Shown in pieces: positions 40,683 through 50,383 of a stretch of DNA of 64,000 nucleotides. The notes beneath the pieces were generated by a model, which saw nothing but the letters and a program-made list of their open reading frames with translations, was not told the DNA's origin and did no database searches. Origin of the DNA: Flavobacterium sp. Lineage in GTDB: Bacteria > Bacteroidota > Bacteroidia > Flavobacteriales > Flavobacteriaceae. The number at the start of each line of letters is the position of its first letter. The stretch's first letter is position 1. Location: positions 21,358 through 85,357 of the forward strand of contig NZ_SEBS01000016.1 in assembly GCF_004211145.1 (NCBI RefSeq). The letters are read 5' to 3'. The position numbers and the translations under genes were made by a program.

Positions 40683-40715
40683 AGACCTAACAGGTTTTGA
40701 AAACCTGTTAGGTCT
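40683..40715. repeat. 33-bp perfect palindrome, copy 2
   Basis: Identical to 2511-2543: arms AGACCTAACAGGTTTT and the reverse complement around a single G. It is 42 bases upstream of the RAYT-like gene, and both copies are followed by AAGCAACCC. REP-type palindromes beside a RAYT gene suggest a mobilising partnership. Confidence 0.9.
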
Positions 40716-40773
40716 TACAAAGCAACCCTTATCGCACTGTTTTCCGGTACATTTTTCCCACCTATTTTGTTAA

Positions 40774-43700
40774 TTAACGCACAACCTCAACCCATTGCCC
40801 TTTATTCCTCGCTAAAAAGTCATTGTCATACATCGCCTCACATTGCAAGCCCGGCAAATAATAAACGCCCAAATACGACGCGTTGAGCAACATGCTGAAC
40901 TTCTTACTTTCGCCCGCTTTCAAACCGAAATAATAATTCGCCCGATCATCGCGTATGTCAATATAATCGGCGGTGTTCTGCGTCGCGTCGCCATAATCGG
41001 TATAGCGCGTGTTGACGATCTCGAAGCCCGATGGCAAAATCTGTGTAAGCGCGACATTATCAACGAATTCGTTTTTTTGGTTCGTCACCGAGACCTCGGC
41101 GATGAATTCGGTGCCTTGCTTGATTTTGGTCACATTCACGACGTTGCCTTTTCGGTCTTTGAAAACGGTTGCGATCTTGAGGTTCCGCTGTTCGGCAAAC
41201 TCTTTTCCGACAGGCAAAATTCCACTATTCAACAATCTCACGTAAACCGTATTGCCTTTCGTATTCTTGAGCGTAACCGAATTCTTTCCGGGATTCGCGA
41301 CCAAATTCCTACTTGCGAACGATTTCGTCGTTTTTACCGAAACGTCTTTCCCGCCTTCCACGAACAACACTTCAAGCCCGCCGCGACCGTTTGCAAGCGC
41401 GAACTTCGACATCGCATACAATGAATACGCCGTAGTCTGCGTACTCATCCATCGGTTCGCCGACAGATCCTTGGCGAGTTTCCCTGCCGTCGCAAATGCT
41501 TGTTTCTGCTGTCCGAGCAACAGCAACGTTTCCAACGCCATCGCGCGATTTCTCTCGGCCGAACCATAGTAATAATAATGTTCGTCGTACTCATCGATCT
41601 TCGATTTGGCAAGCAACGCCAATCCCGCAGAATTCTGTTTGATGAGCGCATAAGTCGCCGCGAGTCGCAATTTACTCTCATTCGAAATTCCTGCGGTTTC
41701 ACGTAGTCGGTTCATCGACGCGACATCGGGCGAACCGGCCAAAGCGAGCGTATACAAACGATACGCCTGACCCAAATCATTCCCGTATTGCGGTTCGTAA
41801 CGCCATTGTTTCGCCGTTTTTTGTTGGTATGAAATCCATTTCGATTTAAATCCGAACGGCAACACATAGCCTTTTTTCTCGGCCTCAAGCAAGAAATGTC
41901 CCGCGTACGAAGTTCCCCAATCGTCGGCGTAACCCATTCCCGGCCAATACGCGACGCCGCCACTGGCAAGCTGGAAGCTGTTCAGACGCTGGATTCCCGC
42001 CGAAACGTTTCGTTGTATGCTTGCCTTTCGCGAAGGTTCGATGTCCATCACGTCGGCGAGATACAATTGCGGGAACACCGACGACGTAGTCTGTTCGACG
42101 CAACCGTGCGGATATTGGATCAAGTAATTCAAACGTCGGTTCAAATCGATTGTCGGCACCGATGAAACCTCAAGCGCCGCCTTAATGCTCGAACGTTCCC
42201 CGAAAGCGTCCCACGTAATTGTTTTCGAACTGTTCGGCGCGAGCAGAATGTCGGTAAACGTATTGGTAACCGGATTCGGGTTCATCACATCGAGTTCTAC
42301 ATCGTACGTCGATTTTTCGTTGCCCGACGTCGCGATCACTTGGACTTTCCCGATTCCCGTCGCGTTGTTGACCGCGAGATTGAAATACAGCATTTTCTCA
42401 TCGGGTTGTGAAAACGAAACGGTTTGTGTCGCATTCCCGACGATCCGGATGTTATTTGTCGTCTTGATTTCGACTTTGACGTTCTTGACGTTGTTCTTCA
42501 TCGCAAAAACCGTAACCGGAAGCGTGACCTTTTCCGATGGCGTGATTTTCCTCGGAAGCGATGCCAAAACCATAAGCGGACTGCGTACCGGAGTAGCTTT
42601 CTCGGTATTTCCGTAAGCGCCTGTTTTCGAATTCGCGGCCACGATCATCGTCCTAACTGACCCGATGTAACGCGGCAATGTCACTTTATGCGACGCCGTT
42701 TCACCCGCTTTCAACTGGAATGGCCCGAGGTAGATCACGACAGGTTTGAAACGGTTCGCTTTTTTAGCCTTTCCGCCGCCCAAAGCCGCGTCACCACCGA
42801 TAGAGAAAACCTGGTTGATTTTCCCGCCGTAAGCACCGATGACGTCATCGTAAATATCCCAAGTCCTAACGCCGAGCGCTTCTTTCACATAGAAACTTTC
42901 CCAAGCGTTCGGAGTCTTGAAACGCGTCAGATCGAGCAAGCCTTCGTCGACCACGGCAATGGTATAACTCATGTCTCGCCCGTTCTTCTCACTGACTTTT
43001 ATCGTCGTGGTTTGGGCCGGTTTTAGTTCCTCGGGCATCGAAAGCTGCGGCTCGAGTATCGTGTTTTTATCGACGACTTCGATCGGCGTAATGCCGTACA
43101 ATCGGATCGGCGAATCGTTTTTCGTGTTCGCGTGCGGTTGCAACAGCGTGATGTTGATGTAGACGTTTGGCGCCATATCGGCTCCGATCGGCAATTCGAC
43201 CATGGTTTCGCCTTTCTTGGTTTTCGCCCAAAGCGTCTGCAAGACTTTCGTGCCGTTTTCGACCGAGATCAAGGCACGTCCGCCTTCGCTCGACGGGAAG
43301 TAAATTTTGGCCTTCTCGCCTGTCGCGTATTTCTTCTTGTCGGTAGTGAACATCAGCATGCTCGCCGATTCCCCGTCGGTTTGGCGCGTCTTGCCCGACC
43401 ATGACGGCCAGTCGATGAATACGGTTTGGGCCGCCGCGTGTCCGCCGTAAATGTCTGAAACGCGAACCAGGTAACGCCCCCAATCCTGTTCCGGAACGTT
43501 GAACGTGACTTTCGCCTTGCCCGAACCGTCGGTCGTGACTTTGTATTCCTTGTACGGCGTGACCGACGTTCCCGAACTGTAGCGCGACAAATTCTCGCTC
43601 GACGCGTCCCACCACCAGCGCGATTCCATGCGAAAGACTTTGACTTCAAGAGCCGTACTTGCTTTTGGCATTCCGCGTTCGTTTACCGAGGCGAATTCGA

Positions 43701-46359
43701 ATGTGTTGTTCTTTCCGGTTTCGAGCATGCCGTAGCGGTTCTCCTCGGGCGTTTTCACGCCCACGTAAGTTTCATACGGAGAATAATCGGTCGCGCTCAC
43801 ATCGGTGCTCACATCGCCGCCGGCTTCGTAGACCTTCGTGATGAACGCGGCTTTCAGCATGCCCGGAGCCTGGGATTCGATGTTTGGTTTGATTTCGTAG
43901 GTCGCGGCTCCGTTCTCGTCGACTTTGCCCGAGAAAATATTGACTTCCTCGTCGTAAAAATGACGCGTCGGATCGTCGAACACAAAATCCTTGTAACCCT
44001 TGAATTCGGTTGGTTTTTGCGACAATTTCATCTGCACTTCGGTTTTCAAATCCTTCGCGACCGCGCCGTGAAGCCAAGTGACACTCATCGTATTCTTGCT
44101 TTCTTTTGTGGCCGAAAGGAAATTTCCCGTGAACGAATTCTTGATGCGCAAGCGGTTCGGCTTGATCGTCTCGATCTTGATGCTTTTGTAGAACCGCGCG
44201 CCACCGACGCTGACCATCGCTTCCCAATTCCCGGTCGGCGCGGATTGTTGCGTCGGAACCACGAATTTGTAATGGTTGAGCTTGTTGTAATTCTGCACGG
44301 TTTGATACGAGACTTTGCCGCGCGGATCGGTCAATCGGAACTTGATCGGATGGTTCGCGGGAAGCTTATTCGCGTTGTCGTTCAAGATAAACGAAAGGAA
44401 CAGATCGTCGCCGGGACGCCAAACGCCGCGCTCGCCGTAGATGTAACCTTTGAGCCCTTTCTGCAACGTTTCGCCCGACACGTCGAAGTTGCTCACCGAC
44501 AGCGAAAGTTCGTCGTCAAGCTTCAGATATGTGCTTTGCCTTTCCTTTGTAATGATAGCGAAATACGCGAATTTGTTCGGTTTAAAAATAGCGGTTCCGT
44601 CGATTCCGGTCGCACCCGCGGCTATTTTTTGCTGTTGATAATTATACAATTCGACCGTCGCTCCGGGAATCGGTTCGGTGGTCAAGATGTTGTTCACGGC
44701 CACGAAATACGATTTGTCGTCGCCTCGTTTCGTGATCACGCCCAAGTCGGACGCCAATAAATTCGTGGCGATGCGACTGCGGTAGTAATAGTAGTTCGTA
44801 CACGGATCGTCTTCGTTGTTGAAATCGTATTCGTCTTCGTAATAGTAATAATCGTCGTAGGAATTGCCGCTGTAATTCACGTCGTCTTCGTTTTCTTCCT
44901 CTTCTTCGCCTTCCTCGGGTTCCGGATCGCCCGCGCCGTTGCAGTTGTAGAGTGAATAGGAACGTTTGAATGACATTTCCACGCGATAAATCGCACCGGG
45001 TTCCACGCTGATTATTTTCGATAAGTCGAGCGCGTACGTATTCCATTTCGCGTAATTCAAGATCGCATTCTGGCGCAACGCAATCTTCTTTTTCGCGACG
45101 GGTTGCGCGACCTGCTTGAGGTTTCGGCTGCCATTGAGTTTGTTGTCCTGCAAGAACTGCATGATGTTGTTCTTGTATATTTTATAAACTTTGACGTCGA
45201 TGGCATTGAGGTTCGCGGCTTCGAAATTGAGTTTCAGATTGCTTGACGTCGGTAAAATAGTTCCGCTCTTTATAAATCGGATCGCGGGTTTTACTTGTTC
45301 GAAGACGATCTTTTGCGAATACGCTTTCTTCATTTTGTAACCGTCGGAATTCTTTACGCCCTGGAAGATTTCGACGAGACGTTCACCTTTTTGTTGACGC
45401 GCGATTGCCTGTTCGTATTCCTCGTTTATCGCAACGGCGACGTTCGAAACGGTATCGACGGCTTGCGATTGGGATTCGTTGTCGAAAAATACTTTCAGGA
45501 CGTTGCCTTCCGTCGCGAATCGCAAATTATCGGTGTTTTCGACCGACACCAATCCCGCGAAATTCTGGTCTTTGTCAAGCGGATCCGAGAAATTGATCAC
45601 GAGCGACTGGTTGTTCGCGTCTCCGATCTCGATCTTCAACACTTTAAAGTTATTCTTGCCCGAAATCGGAAAAATGAGTTTGCCTTTGCGATCGATATCG
45701 GCCGCGTCTCCATCCCAGGCGATTTCGATCTCGCTGTCGTCTTCAGGCCGTTGGATGCTGTCGATGAGGAATTTGAATTCGGTATCGGTACTCTTGTTCT
45801 TGTCGAATTTTATCTTGAGCGCGCGCCCTTGCTGATTCGCGTAGATCAACTTTTGCGCGTCTTCAATCGAAAGACGGTCGGCGGTCTTCATCGTCGCATT
45901 CAAATATTGCCAATCCTTGCTGTACGATTGCAAATCCTGGGTCGTGACGAGGAAATCCTGTTTGATGGTTTTGACCGTGAAGCGAAATTCCTGCAAACCA
46001 TCGGGCGTTTTGATGAGCTCGCTGAGTTTGAATTTGATTTTGTAATAGGTATTTTGATCGAGCTTTTTCTCGGGAATAAACGCCACCGTGTTGGCCGAAA
46101 GCGCCACGACTTTACCGTCGATCGAAGGCGAAATGTCGAACAGACTCTCATCGAGCTGCTGGTTGGGCTTCCATTCCTTTTTATTGAAAGCCAACTGGAT
46201 CCGGATGTCGGACGAAACCGGAACGATTCCCGCCGTGTAACCCGTGATGAATTCCTTGAAAAGTGAAGGATCAGAATTGAAATCTTTAGGAGATTTGTGG
46301 GAACAGGCGTGCAGCAAAACAAGCGCGCACAGCAAACCGAGGATTTTTCCGGCTTTCAT
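40774..46359 (-). CDS. Alpha-2-macroglobulin family lipoprotein (YfhM-like)
   Basis: The protein has 1861 residues from ATG 46359, lipobox LHAC. It is a broad protease trap thought to protect the envelope when the wall is breached. MG-type beta domains make up the first two thirds. An acidic, tyrosine-rich insert (GDPEPEEGEEEEENEDDVNY and following) lies around residues 475-520. The A2M core includes FLSFILND... and TRFKTPNAWESFYVKEALGVRTWD. The thioester motif CVEQ is intact, with Cys1420 in YPHGCVEQTTSS, and an alpha/alpha toroid follows. The neighbouring pbpC is its conserved partner: trap plus wall repair. Confidence 0.94.
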   Translation of the reverse strand: MKAGKILGLLCALVLLHACSHKSPKDFNSDPSLFKEFITGYTAGIVPVSSDIRIQLAFNKKEWKPNQQLDESLFDISPSIDGKVVALSANTVAFIPEKKLDQNTYYKIKFKLSELIKTPDGLQEFRFTVKTIKQDFLVTTQDLQSYSKDWQYLNATMKTADRLSIEDAQKLIYANQQGRALKIKFDKNKSTDTEFKFLIDSIQRPEDDSEIEIAWDGDAADIDRKGKLIFPISGKNNFKVLKIEIGDANNQSLVINFSDPLDKDQNFAGLVSVENTDNLRFATEGNVLKVFFDNESQSQAVDTVSNVAVAINEEYEQAIARQQKGERLVEIFQGVKNSDGYKMKKAYSQKIVFEQVKPAIRFIKSGTILPTSSNLKLNFEAANLNAIDVKVYKIYKNNIMQFLQDNKLNGSRNLKQVAQPVAKKKIALRQNAILNYAKWNTYALDLSKIISVEPGAIYRVEMSFKRSYSLYNCNGAGDPEPEEGEEEEENEDDVNYSGNSYDDYYYYEDEYDFNNEDDPCTNYYYYRSRIATNLLASDLGVITKRGDDKSYFVAVNNILTTEPIPGATVELYNYQQQKIAAGATGIDGTAIFKPNKFAYFAIITKERQSTYLKLDDELSLSVSNFDVSGETLQKGLKGYIYGERGVWRPGDDLFLSFILNDNANKLPANHPIKFRLTDPRGKVSYQTVQNYNKLNHYKFVVPTQQSAPTGNWEAMVSVGGARFYKSIKIETIKPNRLRIKNSFTGNFLSATKESKNTMSVTWLHGAVAKDLKTEVQMKLSQKPTEFKGYKDFVFDDPTRHFYDEEVNIFSGKVDENGAATYEIKPNIESQAPGMLKAAFITKVYEAGGDVSTDVSATDYSPYETYVGVKTPEENRYGMLETGKNNTFEFASVNERGMPKASTALEVKVFRMESRWWWDASSENLSRYSSGTSVTPYKEYKVTTDGSGKAKVTFNVPEQDWGRYLVRVSDIYGGHAAAQTVFIDWPSWSGKTRQTDGESASMLMFTTDKKKYATGEKAKIYFPSSEGGRALISVENGTKVLQTLWAKTKKGETMVELPIGADMAPNVYINITLLQPHANTKNDSPIRLYGITPIEVVDKNTILEPQLSMPEELKPAQTTTIKVSEKNGRDMSYTIAVVDEGLLDLTRFKTPNAWESFYVKEALGVRTWDIYDDVIGAYGGKINQVFSIGGDAALGGGKAKKANRFKPVVIYLGPFQLKAGETASHKVTLPRYIGSVRTMIVAANSKTGAYGNTEKATPVRSPLMVLASLPRKITPSEKVTLPVTVFAMKNNVKNVKVEIKTTNNIRIVGNATQTVSFSQPDEKMLYFNLAVNNATGIGKVQVIATSGNEKSTYDVELDVMNPNPVTNTFTDILLAPNSSKTITWDAFGERSSIKAALEVSSVPTIDLNRRLNYLIQYPHGCVEQTTSSVFPQLYLADVMDIEPSRKASIQRNVSAGIQRLNSFQLASGGVAYWPGMGYADDWGTSYAGHFLLEAEKKGYVLPFGFKSKWISYQQKTAKQWRYEPQYGNDLGQAYRLYTLALAGSPDVASMNRLRETAGISNESKLRLAATYALIKQNSAGLALLAKSKIDEYDEHYYYYGSAERNRAMALETLLLLGQQKQAFATAGKLAKDLSANRWMSTQTTAYSLYAMSKFALANGRGGLEVLFVEGGKDVSVKTTKSFASRNLVANPGKNSVTLKNTKGNTVYVRLLNSGILPVGKEFAEQRNLKIATVFKDRKGNVVNVTKIKQGTEFIAEVSVTNQKNEFVDNVALTQILPSGFEIVNTRYTDYGDATQNTADYIDIRDDRANYYFGLKAGESKKFSMLLNASYLGVYYLPGLQCEAMYDNDFLARNKGQWVEVVR

Positions 46360-46490
46360 GGTTTTTGGTGAGGTTAGGTTATTGAATTTGAATGTGTTGC
46401 TCAATTATCGCATAACTAACAAATCATTCAAATTATTATATTAAAATTCGGATATTTTATTCGTTTTTTAAGAAATTTTTTTCGAAGCTT

Positions 46491-46934
46491 TTATTTCCGA
46501 CGTTCGGCAAAAAAACGCAGTATCAAATCCGCACATTCATTTTGCATAACTCCTTGCACCACAGCCGTTTTTGGATGCAGTTTCGTTCCCATCACGCGAT
46601 AACCGCGTTGGTCGTCGCTCGCACCGAAAACCACTTTTGAAACCTGGCTCCAATACAACGCTCCGGCGCACATTTGGCAAGGCTCGAGCGTGACGTAAAG
46701 CGTGCAATCCTTCAAATATTTTCCACCTAGGAAATTCGCCGCCGACGTGATCGCCTGCATCTCGGCATGAGCCGTCACATCGTGCAGCATCTCAGTCAGA
46801 TTATGGGTTCGCGCGATGATCCTGTCATTTATCACGACGACCGCCCCGACTGGAATTTCACCTTTTTCAAACGCGTTCTCAGCCTCTTGAAGGGCTTTTT
46901 TCATGAAGTATTCGTCGGTGAAAATGTTTTCCAT
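46491..46934 (-). CDS. tadA: tRNA-specific adenosine deaminase
   Basis: The protein has 147 residues and should convert adenosine-34 to inosine in tRNA-Arg. The zinc site is HAE at residues 56-58 (TAHAEMQAI) with Cys86 and Cys89 (TLEPCQMCAGALYWSQV). It matches TadA in length and in the N-terminal MKKALQEAENAFEKGEIPVGAVVV. A guanine deaminase-like role is less likely. Confidence 0.9.
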   Translation of the reverse strand: MENIFTDEYFMKKALQEAENAFEKGEIPVGAVVVINDRIIARTHNLTEMLHDVTAHAEMQAITSAANFLGGKYLKDCTLYVTLEPCQMCAGALYWSQVSKVVFGASDDQRGYRVMGTKLHPKTAVVQGVMQNECADLILRFFAERRK

Positions 46935-46996
46935 AAAGTAAAAATACGATTTGTAGGAATTGCTGCGTTAGAATTAACAACCTAATTCCTGCATCC

Positions 46997-47527
46997 ATGA
47001 AGATTTCGATTCCCACGCCCTGTCATGAAAATTGGAACGCGATGCCGACGATCAAAGACGGAAAATTTTGCGCGACCTGCACGAGAAACCTGATTGACTT
47101 TTCCCAAAAGCCAGACGTTGAAGTTGCAGCGATTTTCGAAGAGAACCGAAACGAAAAAATCTGCGGGCTATTCGCCAAATCGCAGTTGGATTCGGTAACG
47201 ATTCAAATTCCGACATCGGCGTTTCACCAAAAAATGAATTTCAGAAGCGCGTTTCTGCTGACGCTTTTCGCGAGCATGGGCGGCGCGCTGTTCAGTTGTT
47301 CCGACGATGCTGGAAATAAGAAAACGATCGACGGCGTCCAGATTTCCGACGAAGAAAATGTCACGCGCACGCACACTTTAGGCATTCCGGCGATGACGGT
47401 CGAGCCCGACACAGCGACCGCAATCGCAAAAGTCCCGAGAAAAAAAGCGAAACGCACGAGTCGATCATCCGCCCAAAACCCAGCAATTCCTGATTCCACG
47501 AGTGAGGATTCGCTCAGGACAAAATAG
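46997..47527 (+). CDS. Hypothetical protein with CHExW/CxxC N-terminus
   Basis: The protein has 176 residues. It starts MKISIPTPCHENWNAMPTIKDGKFCATCTRNLIDFSQKPD, a cysteine arrangement found in many Bacteroidota hypothetical proteins and likely metal-binding. One hydrophobic stretch (FRSAFLLTLFASMGGALFSCSD) near residue 80 could span the membrane. The rest is low-complexity and basic. The function is unknown. It lies just upstream of dxs. Confidence 0.75.
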   Translation: MKISIPTPCHENWNAMPTIKDGKFCATCTRNLIDFSQKPDVEVAAIFEENRNEKICGLFAKSQLDSVTIQIPTSAFHQKMNFRSAFLLTLFASMGGALFSCSDDAGNKKTIDGVQISDEENVTRTHTLGIPAMTVEPDTATAIAKVPRKKAKRTSRSSAQNPAIPDSTSEDSLRTK

Positions 47528-47561
47528 CGGGCATTCCATTTCAGAATCGTAAATTCGCGAT

Positions 47562-49331
47562 ATGGCCGACAACTTGCTGCAACATATCCAATTCCCGAGC
47601 GATCTGCGAAAGCTTTCGCCCGACCAATTGCCGCAACTCGCAGGCGAACTCCGCGATTTCATCATCGATGTCGTCTCGAGCAAGGAAGGACATTTGGGCG
47701 CAAGCCTGGGCGTTGTCGAACTCACGATTGCGCTGCACTACGTTTTCGATACGCCCGATGATCTGCTGATTTGGGATGTCGGACATCAGGCTTACGGTCA
47801 TAAAATCCTCACGGGACGCAAAGATATTTTCCACACGAACCGCCAAATGGACGGGATTTCGGGATTTCCGAAACGCAATGAAAGCGAATATGACGCGTTC
47901 GGGACGGGACATTCCTCGACGGCGATTTCGGCTGCTTTGGGAATGGCGATCGCGTCGAAACTCAATGGGAACTCAAAGAAAAATCACATCGCGGTCGTTG
48001 GCGATGCGTCGATCGCGTCTGGTATGGCGTTCGAAGGTTTGAACCACGGCGGCGTGACCGATGCGAATTTGTTGGTGATCTTGAACGACAACGCGATTGG
48101 AATCGATCCGAGCGTCGGCGCTTTGAAAGACTATCTGACTGCCGTAAAACAAGGCCGCAACCCGAAGCAGAACAACATTATAAAATCGCTCAATTTCGAC
48201 TATTCGGGCCCGATCGACGGCCACGATCTTGTCGCATTGATCACCGAATTGACGCGGCTCAAGAACGCAAAAAGTCCGCGATTTTTACACATTATCACGA
48301 CCAAAGGAAAGGGCATGGCGCTCGCCGAAGAACATCAGGTGAAATATCACGCGCCCGGGAAATTCGATAAAATAACAGGCGAGATTATCGCGAAGTCCGA
48401 AGAAAATCTTCCGCCAAAATTCCAGGATGTCTTTGGTTTGACGTTGCTCGACTTGGCTCGAAAAAACGAAAAGATCATCGGGATTACGCCCGCGATGCCA
48501 ACGGGAAGTTCGCTGAAATTCATGATCGACGAAATCCCCGAACGCGCCTTTGACGTCGGGATCGCGGAACAACACGCCGTCACGCTGTCGGCCGGAATGG
48601 CCACGCAGGGCATGATCGTGTATTGTAATATTTATTCGACGTTTCTGCAACGAGCGTATGATCAGGTGATCCACGACGTCGCGCTTCAGGATTTGCCCGT
48701 GATTTTCTGCATCGATCGCGCGGGATTGGTCGGCGAAGATGGAGCGACGCATCACGGCGTTTTCGACATCGCGTATCTGCGCTGCATCCCGAACATAATC
48801 CTGTATTCGCCATTGAACGAGGTCGACCTTCGGAATATGTTGTACACGGCCCAACTCGGCATCGAACATCCGCTTGCGATTCGATATCCGAGAGGTCGCG
48901 GAATTGTTGTCGATTGGCAGAAACCGTATGAAAAAATCGAATTCGGAAAGGCAAAACAGCTGAAAATCGGAAGCAGAATCGCGGTGTTGTCGAATGGTTT
49001 CATCGGGAATAACGTTTCGTCGGCGTTTCAAAATATCGAAAACGCCGATTTGTTTTCACATTACGATTTCGCGTTCGTAAAACCTCTTGACGAACAAAAA
49101 CTGCATGAGATTTTCGCGACCTTCGACGAAATAATTACGGTTGAAGACGCGGCCGTCACGGGCGGTTTCGGAAGCGCGATCACCGAATTCTCAGCGTTTC
49201 ATTCTTACCCGAATCGCATCAAAATATTGGGAATTCCCGATCGTTTCATCGAACACGGAACAGTTGCTCAACTACAACGTTTTAGCAATTTAGACGTGAA
49301 AAGTCTTGAAATAATTTTCGGAAACTATTGA
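47562..49331 (+). CDS. dxs: 1-deoxy-D-xylulose-5-phosphate synthase
   Basis: The protein has 589 residues. It condenses pyruvate and glyceraldehyde-3-phosphate, the first step of the MEP isoprenoid pathway. The TPP-binding region runs VVGDASIASGMAFEGLNHGG ... LLVILNDNAIGI (about residues 144-185). FDVGIAEQHAVTLSAGMA carries the catalytic glutamate of the transketolase-type pyrimidine domain. RAGLVGEDGATHHGVFDIAYLRCIPN is the DXS signature. It is somewhat shorter than E. coli DXS (about 620). As a TPP enzyme it depends on the thiamine supply suggested by the riboswitch-controlled receptor. Confidence 0.96.
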   Translation: MADNLLQHIQFPSDLRKLSPDQLPQLAGELRDFIIDVVSSKEGHLGASLGVVELTIALHYVFDTPDDLLIWDVGHQAYGHKILTGRKDIFHTNRQMDGISGFPKRNESEYDAFGTGHSSTAISAALGMAIASKLNGNSKKNHIAVVGDASIASGMAFEGLNHGGVTDANLLVILNDNAIGIDPSVGALKDYLTAVKQGRNPKQNNIIKSLNFDYSGPIDGHDLVALITELTRLKNAKSPRFLHIITTKGKGMALAEEHQVKYHAPGKFDKITGEIIAKSEENLPPKFQDVFGLTLLDLARKNEKIIGITPAMPTGSSLKFMIDEIPERAFDVGIAEQHAVTLSAGMATQGMIVYCNIYSTFLQRAYDQVIHDVALQDLPVIFCIDRAGLVGEDGATHHGVFDIAYLRCIPNIILYSPLNEVDLRNMLYTAQLGIEHPLAIRYPRGRGIVVDWQKPYEKIEFGKAKQLKIGSRIAVLSNGFIGNNVSSAFQNIENADLFSHYDFAFVKPLDEQKLHEIFATFDEIITVEDAAVTGGFGSAITEFSAFHSYPNRIKILGIPDRFIEHGTVAQLQRFSNLDVKSLEIIFGNY

Positions 49332-49335
49332 AAAT

Positions 49336-49352
49336 GCGGATTTTTGCACTTC
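49336..49352 (+). promoter_or_regulatory. Candidate promoter element for the DUF3078 gene
   Basis: GGATTTTTGCACTTC after the dxs stop codon resembles a Bacteroidota -7 element (TTTG). It supports a start at ATG 49367 rather than further upstream. Confidence 0.3.
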
Positions 49353-49366
49353 GAAAACTGCAGATA

Positions 49367-50311
49367 ATGAAATTTTTACCCACGTTCAGCCTGCTGCTTT
49401 TTATTGGAGCATGCGCCTATTCCCAAGACATAAAGCCCATAGAGATTGACACGACCTCGCATTGGGAACGCAAAAATACGTTGGGTTTCGACCTCAGTGA
49501 GATCGCGTTCGTGAATTGGAGTGCCGGTGGTGTGAGTTCCGTGACAGGTTTGGCCAAGGCTATTTTTGTACGAAAATACGACAACAAGAACATCAAATGG
49601 GGCAACGAACTCATCATGCGTTACGGCCTTAACAAACAGGACGGTGTCGAGTGGCGCAAAACCGATGACGCTTTCCTGTTCACTTCGACTTTCGGTTATC
49701 GAAAAGACACGCTGTCGTTTTGGTATTATTCGGCGAAATTGACTTTCAACACGCAATTCACGAGCGGTTACGCGTATCCGAACACGAGCCAGGCGATTTC
49801 AAAACCGTTCGCTCCGGCGTATACGTTTTTGGGTGTCGGTGCCGAATATTCGAACAAGGAGAAAAAAGTGAACGTGTATTTATCTCCGCTCACGATGAAG
49901 AACACGCTTGTTTTGGATCAGCGTCTGGCCGATCAAGGCGCATTCGGGGTCGATAAAGCGGTTTACGATCAAGTCACGGGAGAAATGCTCAGCAAAGGAA
50001 AAATGTCGCGCACGGAACTCGGTATTCTCGTGACCGGCCATCATAAGCATGAACTCTGGAAAAACATCAATCTCGAAGATCGGATCAGTTTGTACACTGA
50101 TTATTTGAATAAGTTCGGGAACATCGATATCGATTGGCAGATGCAGTTCGATTTCGTCGTCAACGAATATGTGAAGGCGAATATCGGGACGCAACTGGTG
50201 TACGACGATGACATCAAGGCGAAAGAGGAACGAAACGGAGAACAGGTCACGCTGGGCCCGAAAATACAGCTTAAACAAATACTCGGAATCGGAGTCGTCT
50301 ATAACTTTTGA
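49367..50311 (+). CDS. DUF3078 family outer-membrane-type protein
   Basis: The protein has 314 residues from ATG 49367, which opens the signal peptide MKFLPTFSLLLFIGACAYSQ. DUF3078 features are W..KNTLGFDLSEIAFVNWSAGGVSSVTGLAKA and WGNELIMRYGLNKQDGVEWRKTDDA. The alternating aromatic beta pattern and a terminal GIGVVYNF suggest a beta-barrel outer-membrane protein. The function is unknown. It follows dxs by 35 bases and ends at a shared terminator. Confidence 0.85.
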   Translation: MKFLPTFSLLLFIGACAYSQDIKPIEIDTTSHWERKNTLGFDLSEIAFVNWSAGGVSSVTGLAKAIFVRKYDNKNIKWGNELIMRYGLNKQDGVEWRKTDDAFLFTSTFGYRKDTLSFWYYSAKLTFNTQFTSGYAYPNTSQAISKPFAPAYTFLGVGAEYSNKEKKVNVYLSPLTMKNTLVLDQRLADQGAFGVDKAVYDQVTGEMLSKGKMSRTELGILVTGHHKHELWKNINLEDRISLYTDYLNKFGNIDIDWQMQFDFVVNEYVKANIGTQLVYDDDIKAKEERNGEQVTLGPKIQLKQILGIGVVYNF

Positions 50312-50334
50312 AACCGAAATTTCCTAAAAACAAA

Positions 50335-50364
50335 AAACCTGCAACGATCGCTGCAGGTTTTTTT
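50335..50364. terminator. Bidirectional terminator
   Basis: AAACCTGCA and TGCAGGTTT pair across ACGATCGC, with A- and T-runs outside. It lies between the DUF3078 gene and the M36 peptidase gene, which converge. Confidence 0.8.
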
Positions 50365-50383
50365 ATTTCCAATTCCGAACCGA

